20,092 bases of DNA from a virus, in the IMG/VR virus record IMGVR_UViG_3300037193_000367, positions 1 to 20,092 of that record; one strand, written 5' to 3'. The notes beneath the pieces were generated by a model, which worked only from the letters and a program-made list of their open reading frames with translations, ran no database searches and was not told the DNA's origin. The position numbers were made by a program, and so were the translations under genes. Every line of letters starts with the position of its first letter. Position 1 is the stretch's first letter. Positions 1 to 6,166 of this stretch are shown here, piece by piece.

Positions 1-1
1 C

Positions 2-1174
2 TGGGCGCCACCGGGCACCGAGGACGAGCCGACGCCCGAGCTTCGGTGGCCGCTGTCGGTTGACGTGTATGACCAGATGCGGCGCCAAGACGCCCAGATC
101 CGGTCCGTACTGCGGGCGGTGGTGCTGCCGATTCTGCGCACGGATTGGTGGATCGAGCCGAACGGCGCCCGTGACGAGGTTGTGCAGCTCGTGGCCGAGG
201 ATCTCAACCTGCCGGTCAAGGGCGAGGAACCCAAGCCCACCCGGCGGACGCGGGACCGGTTCTCGTGGTTCGAGCACCTACGCCTAGCGCTGTTAATGCT
301 TCCTTACGGACATTCGCTGTTCGAGCAAGAGGCCCGCATAGATGAGCAAGGCCGGGCGCGTCTGCGCAAGTTGTCCTATCGGCCGGCGCGAACCATTAGC
401 GCGTTCAACGTCGACTATGACGGCGGCCTGTCCTCGATCGAGCAATACGGGCACATTGACACGTCCGGCCCGGTGACGATCCCGGTGACCCGGTTGGTTG
501 CCTACGTCTACGAACGCGAGGGTGGCAACTGGGCGGGTACGTCCTTGCTCCGGCCCGCCTATAAGAACTGGCTGTTGAAAGACCGGCTGTTGCGGATCGG
601 CACCATGACGGTTGAGCGCAACGGACTGGGCCTGCCGATCTACGAGGCCGCCGAGGGCGAGACCGACCTTAGCGCCGGGACCGCGTTGGCCTCCTCGGTC
701 CGTGCCGGTGACGGCGCCGGGGCCGCAACGCCCAACGGCGCGAAACTCCGGCTTGCCGGCGTGGAAGGAACCTTGCCCGACGCGCTGCCGTGGGTCCGTT
801 ACCACGATGAGCAGATGGGCCGCGCCGTCCTGGCGCACTTCCTCAACCTGGGCACACAGACCGGCTCGTGGGCCTTGGGCTCGACGTTCGCGGATTTCTT
901 CACCTTGAGCTTGCAGGCGTTGGCGCAACAGCTAGCCGACGTGGCCACACAGCACGTGGTCGAGGACATGGTCGATTGGAACTGGGGCACCGACGAGCCC
1001 GCGCCGGTGATCGGCTTTCAAGAGATCGGCTCGCAACAGCAAGCCACCGCCGCCGCCATCAAGTTGCTCACGGACGCCGGGATCCTCTTGCCGGACAAGA
1101 GTCTTGAGGAAGCCATGCGCCAAACCCTCGGCCTGCCGCCGAAAGATCCCAAGCCGGGAGGAACGACGCCGTGA
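2..1174 (+). CDS. Phage portal protein, 5'-truncated by window edge (Mu gp29/DUF935-like)
   Basis: The portal forms the dodecameric ring at one capsid vertex through which DNA is packaged and ejected, and it seats the head-tail connectors. A GTG at 65 could start a 369-residue ORF, but the frame is open back to base 2 and the upstream codons read like protein (ELRWPLSVDVYDQMRRQDAQ). The true start therefore lies left of the window. Visible landmarks of this portal family are the N-terminal helix MRRQDAQIRSVLRAVVLPI, DWWIEPNG, the segment FSWFEHLRLALLMLPYGHSL, and the alanine/glutamine-rich C-terminal segment near QQQATAAAIKLLTDAGILLP. Members are usually around 500 residues, so roughly the first 100 or more are missing. 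The stop overlaps the protease start as GTGA (1171-1174), which is typical of a coupled head operon. The family is clear; the finer DUF935 assignment is from memory of the motifs. Confidence 0.88.
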   Translation, partial: WAPPGTEDEPTPELRWPLSVDVYDQMRRQDAQIRSVLRAVVLPILRTDWWIEPNGARDEVVQLVAEDLNLPVKGEEPKPTRRTRDRFSWFEHLRLALLMLPYGHSLFEQEARIDEQGRARLRKLSYRPARTISAFNVDYDGGLSSIEQYGHIDTSGPVTIPVTRLVAYVYEREGGNWAGTSLLRPAYKNWLLKDRLLRIGTMTVERNGLGLPIYEAAEGETDLSAGTALASSVRAGDGAGAATPNGAKLRLAGVEGTLPDALPWVRYHDEQMGRAVLAHFLNLGTQTGSWALGSTFADFFTLSLQALAQQLADVATQHVVEDMVDWNWGTDEPAPVIGFQEIGSQQQATAAAIKLLTDAGILLPDKSLEEAMRQTLGLPPKDPKPGGTTP

Positions 1175-2397
1175 ACCCCTCACGCCTGATGAATCGGCGC
1201 GGCCAGTACCGCATCCGCAACGAGGCCGAAACCCCAACGGTGACAGAGATCCTGTTGTACGACGAGATCGGCGAGGATCCGTGGTGGGGGACCGGCGTAT
1301 CGGCCAAGGCGTTTGCCGAGGATCTGCAAGCCATTGATACCGACGAGATCCACCTACGGCTGAACTCGCCCGGCGGCGACGTGTTCGAGGCCGTGGCCAT
1401 GCTCAACGCGATCCGGCGCCACAAGGCCAAGGTGACCGTGTACGTGGACGGCCTCGCCGCGTCGGCGGCCTCGATCCTGGCCATGGGTGGCGACGAGGTG
1501 GTCATGAGCCGCAACGCCGAGCTGATGATCCACGACGCGTGGGGAGTTGCCATCGGCAACGCCGACGACATGCAGAAGATGCACGAGGATCTGAGCCGCG
1601 CATCGGACAACCTGGCCTCGGCCTACGCCGACAAGGCAGGCGGCACGGTCGCCCAGTGGCGTAAGGCGATGAAAGCCGAGACGTGGTACTCGGACAAGGA
1701 AGCCGTTGCCGCCGGTCTGGCCGACCGGGTCGAGCAATCCAAGACCGCAAGCGACAAGGCCAAAGCCAAGTTCAACCTGTCGCTGTACGCGTACGCCGGG
1801 CGCGCGGAAGCCCCGGCCCCGTTCCTTCCGGCTGAGCCGGAAACGCCCGAAAACAAGGAAGGACAGGCCATGCCTGACACCTTGGCCAAGGTGCGCCAAC
1901 GGCTCGGCCTCAGTGCCGACGCTGACGAGGCGTCGATCCTGGCCGCACTGAACACCGTTGCCCCTGACAACGACCCGGACACTGAGCCCGAGCCCGAGCC
2001 TGTGCCGGCGCCGGACGAGGACGACCCCGACACCGGCGAGGAAACCGAGGAAGGAACCGAGGCCGAGCCCGCCGTCCAGACGGTCGACTCGGACACCCTG
2101 CGGAACCTGATCCGTGACGCCGAGGCCGGACGTAAGGCGTACGAGGCCCAGCAGGCCGCCCACCGAGAGAACCTCGTTGAGGCCGCCGTCCGCGATGGCC
2201 GGATCTCCCGTGCCCGTTCGGCCGATTGGCTCAACAAGCTCGCCAAGGATCCCGGATCCGAGTCCGAACTTGCCTCACTCGCCAAGGGGCTCATCCCTGT
2301 CGACGGCCCGCGCGGCTACACCGGTTCACTGACCGACGTGGCCGAGGACGCCGATGACGCCATCTACAACGCGCTGTTCGCGCCTGAGGGGGCCTAA
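1171..2397 (+). CDS. ClpP-like (S14) head maturation protease fused to acidic scaffold domain
   Basis: This 408-aa protein is a prohead protease with a C-terminal scaffold extension. It would cleave scaffold and capsid parts during head maturation. The GTG start has GGGAGGA (1156-1162) eight bases upstream. Residues 25-190 have the ClpP fold signature: LNSPGGD (65-70), the nucleophile motif GLAASAAS with Ser98, and MIHDAWG with His121. By eye alignment the third catalytic position is near Glu170 in AETWYSDKEAVAAGL, where ClpP has Asp; this needs a proper alignment. Residues about 235-408 form a separate part: an acidic, proline-rich linker (PDTEPEPEPVPAPDEDD) followed by helical segments with RNLIRDAEAGRKAYEAQQAA, as in phage scaffolds. 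An in-frame ATG with a strong ribosome binding site at residue 234 suggests the scaffold is also made alone. The gene lies between portal and decoration genes, the usual position. Confidence 0.9.
   Translation: MNPSRLMNRRGQYRIRNEAETPTVTEILLYDEIGEDPWWGTGVSAKAFAEDLQAIDTDEIHLRLNSPGGDVFEAVAMLNAIRRHKAKVTVYVDGLAASAASILAMGGDEVVMSRNAELMIHDAWGVAIGNADDMQKMHEDLSRASDNLASAYADKAGGTVAQWRKAMKAETWYSDKEAVAAGLADRVEQSKTASDKAKAKFNLSLYAYAGRAEAPAPFLPAEPETPENKEGQAMPDTLAKVRQRLGLSADADEASILAALNTVAPDNDPDTEPEPEPVPAPDEDDPDTGEETEEGTEAEPAVQTVDSDTLRNLIRDAEAGRKAYEAQQAAHRENLVEAAVRDGRISRARSADWLNKLAKDPGSESELASLAKGLIPVDGPRGYTGSLTDVAEDADDAIYNALFAPEGA
1855..1863 (+). promoter_or_regulatory. Internal Shine-Dalgarno for nested scaffold start
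   Basis: AAGGAAGGA lies six bases before the in-frame ATG at 1870, inside the protease-scaffold gene. It is as strong as the sites that serve real starts in this window, for example 17333-17340 before the endolysin. It sits at the junction between the protease domain and the acidic scaffold domain, where an internal start would be useful. Confidence 0.6.
1870..2397 (+). CDS. Nested in-frame scaffold protein (C-terminal part of the protease gene)
   Basis: If translation starts at the internal ATG, the product is a 175-aa protein beginning MPDTLAKVRQRLGLSADADE and ending with the shared C terminus. It would contain the acidic linker and the helical scaffold part but no protease residues. Phage lambda makes its scaffold Nu3 this way, from an internal start within the protease gene C; that is established knowledge, and its application here is inference. 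No separate scaffold gene is visible between protease and capsid gene, which fits. The alternative is that only the fusion is made and autoproteolysis releases the scaffold. Confidence 0.55.
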   Translation: MPDTLAKVRQRLGLSADADEASILAALNTVAPDNDPDTEPEPEPVPAPDEDDPDTGEETEEGTEAEPAVQTVDSDTLRNLIRDAEAGRKAYEAQQAAHRENLVEAAVRDGRISRARSADWLNKLAKDPGSESELASLAKGLIPVDGPRGYTGSLTDVAEDADDAIYNALFAPEGA

Positions 2398-2400
2398 GCC

Positions 2401-2769
2401 ATGGCCGATTACGTTCCGCTCTACAAGCCCGGTCAGGCGATCACCTCGACCGTCGCCACATCCGCTGTTGTCGGCGGCCGGCTGGTGGAAGTCAACGGCG
2501 TCAGTACCGTTGGTCCGGCCGGTGCCGCGTCCACCAAGGTGGTTGGCGTCGCCGCCTTTGACGCCGCCGTGGGCGACAAGGTCACCATCCACGCTGGTGG
2601 CGTGCAGCGGCTTACCGCATCCGCTGCCATCACCGCCGGGGACAACCTGGCCGCCGCCGCCGCCGGAAAGGTTGCCGCCATCGGCGCCGGAACCTTCGGT
2701 CAGCTTGTCGGCGTGGCCCTCACCTCGGCCGCCGCTGACGGTGACCTCGTTGAAGTTCAGATGCGGTAA
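2401..2769 (+). CDS. Head decoration / capsid cement-like protein (DUF2190-like)
   Basis: This 122-aa protein begins MADYVPLYKPGQAITSTV and is rich in Ala, Gly, Val and Thr, with short beta strands such as VVGVAAFDAAVGDKVTIHAGG and LVGVALTSAAADGDLVEVQM. This matches small capsid decoration proteins of the DUF2190 type, which stabilise HK97-fold shells at their threefold sites or between capsomers. A GAGGGGG run (2386-2392) lies eight bases upstream of the ATG, and the gene starts three bases after the protease stop. The place between protease-scaffold and major capsid genes is where such proteins are normally encoded. I am fairly sure of the family; its presence on the mature virion is inferred. 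Confidence 0.78.
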   Translation: MADYVPLYKPGQAITSTVATSAVVGGRLVEVNGVSTVGPAGAASTKVVGVAAFDAAVGDKVTIHAGGVQRLTASAAITAGDNLAAAAAGKVAAIGAGTFGQLVGVALTSAAADGDLVEVQMR

Positions 2770-2783
2770 GGGGAACCACTGAC

Positions 2784-3710
2784 ATGCCTTACACCTACCC
2801 GCCTGCTGCCCCGACGATCAGCGGCGACAACGTCACCATCAGCCGGTTCTTGGGCAACCCGACGCTGATTGCACGCCGTCTGCGGTCCTTGCTCGAACAG
2901 CGGTACATCGCAGACGCCCTACTCACCGGGCGCTACAGCGCCACCGGCTCGGGCTCGATCGAGTACGAAACCGGCGAGTCGATCTTTTCCGGGGAGAACC
3001 CTCGGGCCGTTGCCCCCGGCAGCGAGTACCCGATCGTCAACCCGGCGGTCGGTGCGGCGTCCCTCGCCAAGACGGTCAACTGGGGCCAAGACGCACTCAT
3101 CACCGACGCGAGCATTGCCCGCCGTCAGATGGACCCGGTCAACCGCGCGCTCGTCAAGCTCGCCAATCAGAACGTCAAGTACGTCGACTCGGTGGCGTTG
3201 TCCGCGATCTCGTCGGTGGTCACACAGAACACCGCCGCCGCCGCCGACTGGTCCACCGCGACGGCGGCGCAGATCCTCAAGGACGTGGGTCTGGCCAAGG
3301 CGAACATCCTTGCGCTGAACGAGGGTTACGACCCGGACACCGTGGTCATTGACGACATCAACTGGGTGCATGCGATGACCTCGTTTGTTGCTGCCGGCTA
3401 CGTTCCGCGCGAATCGGTCGCGGACAACCCGGCGATGACTGGCGAGTTCCCGGTCATCCTCGGACTCCGGTGGATGGCGAGCCCGAACGTGCCGACCGCC
3501 AACACCGCCTTTGTGCTCGACTCGCAACAGCTCGGCGGCATGGCGGACGAGGATCTCGGCGGACCCGGCTACACCTCTGCCGGCGGCGTCGGCGTTCAGG
3601 TGAAGACGATGCGCGAGGACGAGACCGACGAGTGGCGCGTTCGCTGCCGCCGGGTCACCGTGCCGGTGGTGGTCGAGCCCGCGTCCGCGTGGAAGATCAC
3701 GGGCATCTGA
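2784..3710 (+). CDS. Major capsid protein (HK97 fold)
   Basis: This 308-aa protein is the shell subunit. The ATG follows AAGGGGA (2768-2774) by nine bases. The N-terminal part (ISRFLGNPTLIARRLRSLLEQRYIADALLTGRY) is helical, as in phage capsid N-arms. It is followed by an E-loop-like strand region (SGSIEYETGESIFSG) and a long spine-helix region (DPVNRALVKLANQNVKYVDSVALSAI). The C-terminal part has alternating strands (GVGVQVKTMREDETDEWRVRCRR, VTVPVVVEPASAWKITGI), typical of the P- and A-domains. Size and position after protease and decoration genes agree. There is no long N-terminal delta domain, in keeping with scaffold supplied by the protease gene. The stop overlaps the next ATG as TGATG. 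Confidence 0.88.
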   Translation: MPYTYPPAAPTISGDNVTISRFLGNPTLIARRLRSLLEQRYIADALLTGRYSATGSGSIEYETGESIFSGENPRAVAPGSEYPIVNPAVGAASLAKTVNWGQDALITDASIARRQMDPVNRALVKLANQNVKYVDSVALSAISSVVTQNTAAAADWSTATAAQILKDVGLAKANILALNEGYDPDTVVIDDINWVHAMTSFVAAGYVPRESVADNPAMTGEFPVILGLRWMASPNVPTANTAFVLDSQQLGGMADEDLGGPGYTSAGGVGVQVKTMREDETDEWRVRCRRVTVPVVVEPASAWKITGI

Positions 3711-4048
3711 TGGGCTACGTAGTCAAGGCGCCGCTGGTGATTGCGCGCACCGAGAACGATGGCTACGTCCATCTGTACGACGGCTCGCCGGTTCCGGACA
3801 ACATCGTTGCTGACGACGTTGAGCGTCTGGCCGGTGCGGGCTTCCTGGCCGACGCTGAGGCGCCGTCTGAGGCCACGCCCGAGCCGGGGGTAGTCGAGCC
3901 CGTGCCGGACAAGGAAAAGCCCGTCAAGCCCGCAGGAAACGCCAGTCATGAGGCGTGGGTTGACTACGTCGTGCAGTCCGGGCGGGCCACCCACGACGAG
4001 GTCCGCAACCTGACCCGTGACGAGATCCGCGACCGCTACGGCCGTTGA
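3710..4048 (+). CDS. Small head-associated protein of unknown function, with C-terminal SAP/HeH-like motif
   Basis: I chose the ATG at 3710, which overlaps the capsid stop, over the longer upstream reading frame that would run inside the capsid gene. The product is 112 aa. Residues 1-50 contain a compact beta segment with HLYDGSPVPDNIVADDVERL. Residues 52-75 are an acidic, proline-rich linker, and the last 30 residues (WVDYVVQSGRATHDEVRNLT, then RDEIRDRYGR) look like a short helix-extended-loop-helix (SAP/HeH-like) module. Actinophages often encode such a protein between capsid and adaptor genes; I do not know its job. There is no strong ribosome binding site, so translation is probably coupled to the capsid gene. 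The PVP-containing segment resembles one in the 79-aa protein at 9526. Confidence 0.7.
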   Translation: MGYVVKAPLVIARTENDGYVHLYDGSPVPDNIVADDVERLAGAGFLADAEAPSEATPEPGVVEPVPDKEKPVKPAGNASHEAWVDYVVQSGRATHDEVRNLTRDEIRDRYGR

Positions 4049-4051
4049 GCC

Positions 4052-4115
4052 ACCACCCTCTCTCTTGACTGCAAGCGTGCGGGCGCCTTTGGCGTGCAGT
4101 CGGGGAGAGGGTGGT
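4052..4115 (+). terminator. Long two-part hairpin between capsid and connector genes (terminator or attenuator)
   Basis: ACCACCCTCTC (4052-4062) is perfectly complementary to 4105-4115, and GACTGCA (4067-4073) to TGCAGTC (4095-4101). An internal loop of four and three bases separates the two stems. The apical region holds a further small hairpin, CGCC-TTT-GGCG (4084-4094). The downstream side reads TTTCCC, so there is no proper U-tract. The hairpin occupies the largest gap in the rightward gene block, immediately after the capsid-region stop. A partial terminator or mRNA-stabilising structure that sets capsid expression apart from the connector genes is the likely role, but this is inferred. 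Confidence 0.6.
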
Positions 4116-4134
4116 TTCCCACGAAAGGGGCGCC

Positions 4135-4527
4135 GTGGCCGACATAGCGACCATCGAGGAATTCGCGTCGTTCCTCCAGACCGACCCCGACACGGCGACT
4201 GCCAACCTACTGTTGCTCGACCTGGCCCAAGGACTCATCACCGCCGAGATCGGCGCACAGGATCCGTGGCCCACCATCGCCAAGTCCATTGCCCTCGCGG
4301 CGGCCGGGCGGGCGTACGTCAACCCCGAGGGCCTGAGGCAAGACACGGTCGGTTCCACCACCGCCATTTACAACACGCCGCTGTACGTGAACGGCGTCTA
4401 CCTCACCGACGCCGAGCGGGCCTCACTGCACACGTGGGCCAACGGTCCCGGCGGTTCGTCACGCGGCAAGCCGCAAGGCGCGTTCCCGGTGGCATGGCCG
4501 TGGCCCGATCCCGCCCAGACCGACTAG
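4135..4527 (+). CDS. Head-tail adaptor (connector) protein
   Basis: The product is 130 aa from the GTG at 4135, with GAAAGGGG (4123-4130) upstream; the reading frame opens earlier but inside the hairpin. It begins VADIATIEEFASFLQTDPDT and has the helical arrangement of gp6/gp15-like adaptors, which bind under the portal ring: an N-terminal segment on which residues are counted off as a short domain (EEFASFL), a helix with LLLLDLAQGLITAEIGAQ, then SIALAAAGRAYVNPEGL and the strand pair around VGSTTAIYNTPLYVNGVYLTDAE. The motif AYxNPxG followed by a short beta hairpin is common in this family. It ends just before a fibre-like gene rather than the stopper, which is unusual. Confidence 0.75.
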   Translation: MADIATIEEFASFLQTDPDTATANLLLLDLAQGLITAEIGAQDPWPTIAKSIALAAAGRAYVNPEGLRQDTVGSTTAIYNTPLYVNGVYLTDAERASLHTWANGPGGSSRGKPQGAFPVAWPWPDPAQTD

Positions 4528-4540
4528 GGGGTTGACGGCA

Positions 4541-5248
4541 TTGGCGAGCCAAACCCGTGGGGCGCAGATTAGCTCATCTACTGTGGCGTCATTCAGCATC
4601 GGTGCGTTCCCGGCCGCCACCTCGCAGTCTTACGTACTAGTTGCCGTGGGCATCAACTCTACGACCATCGCGGTTAGCTCGATCACCGGTGGCACCGGCA
4701 CGTTCGTCAAGGTGGCCGGCGCCATCAGCGCGTCAAGCTCGCTAGAGCTGTGGGTTGGCTATGACTTTGGCACGTCCTACCCGACGAGCGCGACCATTAC
4801 CCGTGGCGCTGGCACCGCGACCATGACCACCGTCTCGCGGACCATTGACGTATACGGCGATTGCTCGCAGGCGCCCTCGGCCACGGCGTCTACCGCTGGC
4901 ACCGGCACCGGGACCACGGCCGATAGTGGGTCGCTGACTCCGGCGGTGGGTGACATTCTCTTTACCGGGCTGGTCCTGGCCTCGACCTCGGCGGACTCAA
5001 CCGCCCAGACCCACACCGGCAACACCTACCTGAACAACACCGGCGCCGAACTTTCTAGCGTTCGGGTCGAGTGTGCGTGGTGCGAGGCCGCCGCCGCCGT
5101 TGCCAGTAGCGAGTCGTGGACGATCGGCTCGACCACCTGGGCCGCCGTCCAAGCCAAGTGGACGCCGCCCGCCGCACCGGCCGCATCAACGGCGTGGGTC
5201 TACAAGGGCCGGGATCTCGCGTCCCTCGACACGGAAGGGGTTGCCTGA
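4541..5248 (+). CDS. Beta-rich fibre-like virion protein, function unknown
   Basis: Start choice: AGGGGG (4526-4531) is directly against a TTG at 4532 but nine bases before the TTG at 4541, so 4541 is preferred and gives 235 aa. The protein is rich in Ser, Thr, Ala and Gly with many short beta strands (YVLVAVGINSTTIAVSSITG, ILFTGLVLASTS, SVRVECAWCEA), like the jelly-roll or concanavalin-like domains of phage tail-fibre proteins. Residues about 185-190 hold a CAWC pair. The last 20 residues (WVYKGRDLASLDTEGVA) are polar and may be a linking tail. It overlaps the next gene by TGATG. I do not recognise a specific family; a minor virion or receptor-contact protein is inferred from composition and neighbours. 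Confidence 0.7.
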   Translation: MASQTRGAQISSSTVASFSIGAFPAATSQSYVLVAVGINSTTIAVSSITGGTGTFVKVAGAISASSSLELWVGYDFGTSYPTSATITRGAGTATMTTVSRTIDVYGDCSQAPSATASTAGTGTGTTADSGSLTPAVGDILFTGLVLASTSADSTAQTHTGNTYLNNTGAELSSVRVECAWCEAAAAVASSESWTIGSTTWAAVQAKWTPPAAPAASTAWVYKGRDLASLDTEGVA

Positions 5249-6150
5249 TGGCGACGCACTTTGCCATGGGCGACTCGGTGATCACGTCCGTGGTGGCCGA
5301 CCTCGTCACCGCGATCACGGCGTCAAGCGACTGGACCAACCCGGCCGGATCTCGCGTGGTCGCCACCACCACCCGAGGCGCGGACATGGTGGTTGATCTG
5401 GCCGACGCCGCCGCCGGGATCTCCGGGCTCACTCTGGGCGTGTACCGGACCGCCGGGCTTGCGGACAAGATCACCCGCTATCTTCCGTGGCGCGGATCGA
5501 CGAGTGGCGGCGCAACGTCCAACACCGTGCATTGGACGGTCAGTGCGGGCAAGGAACACCTGTTCGTCTCGATCGAGGGGCCGCGTCAAGGCGAACCGGG
5601 CTACAACATCAGCTCTACACCGTGCCGGGGGTCGCTGTTCCTGGGCGACATAGTGCCCTATTTCGGTGCTGACACTGTGGCGGCGGTGGTGTGCGTCAGT
5701 CACGCGGCGGGACTCGGTAGCTCGGATGTTACGGTCGGGTGCAATGTGTCCCGGAATGCCGCGAACAACGCCTCGTGGGTTACCGGAAAGTTGCTGACCT
5801 TGGCCGTGCCGATTCTCTACAGCTCCACTCTCGCCGTTGGCTCGGTTCAGCGGATCGCATCCGGGGATGGCAAGACGTACCTCTGGCCCTACGTGGTGGT
5901 TGAGGACACCGCCGGGTTGCGAGGCCGGATCGGCAAGGCGTTCTACGCGGGGATGGGTTACGACGGGTCAGCCTCTGGCGTCGATCCCATCCCCTCGCCC
6001 TATAGCCGGGTGACGTACTCCGGCGAGACGTACATGGTGCTGATGGCTAATGCGTTAGCAGGGGTCAGCGGCTACACGTTCAACGCCTTTGGTGGGGATG
6101 CCAACGGTGGCTCGGGCAGCGGTCCCATCGTCGCCGTTCCCTACGCCTAG
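5248..6150 (+). CDS. Predicted minor virion/tail structural protein, unknown family
   Basis: This 300-aa protein starts at the ATG overlapping the previous stop, with GGAAGGGG (5233-5240) seven bases upstream. A longer in-frame extension into the previous gene is rejected. It begins with a helix (MGDSVITSVVADLVTAITAS), then becomes mostly beta, with HLFVSIEGPRQGEPGYNISS, a short GDIVPYFGADTVAAVVCVSH stretch, YLWPYVVVEDTAGLRGRIGK and a Gly/Ser-rich end. No catalytic motif, signal peptide or membrane segment is seen. Its neighbours are a fibre-like protein and a large minor tail protein, so a tail-tip or fibre component is likely. The true role is unknown. Confidence 0.7.
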   Translation: MATHFAMGDSVITSVVADLVTAITASSDWTNPAGSRVVATTTRGADMVVDLADAAAGISGLTLGVYRTAGLADKITRYLPWRGSTSGGATSNTVHWTVSAGKEHLFVSIEGPRQGEPGYNISSTPCRGSLFLGDIVPYFGADTVAAVVCVSHAAGLGSSDVTVGCNVSRNAANNASWVTGKLLTLAVPILYSSTLAVGSVQRIASGDGKTYLWPYVVVEDTAGLRGRIGKAFYAGMGYDGSASGVDPIPSPYSRVTYSGETYMVLMANALAGVSGYTFNAFGGDANGGSGSGPIVAVPYA

Positions 6151-6166
6151 TTAGGGAGTAGGTCCA

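Noticed and set aside
4065-4093. TTGACT at 4065-4070 as a -35 promoter element
   Set aside because: No -10-like sequence at the right distance (TTTGGC at 4088), and TTGACT is mostly part of the hairpin arm.
4532-4540. TTG at 4532 as start of the fibre-like gene
   Set aside because: The AGGGGG site directly touches it, leaving no spacer; the TTG at 4541 has a nine-base spacer.
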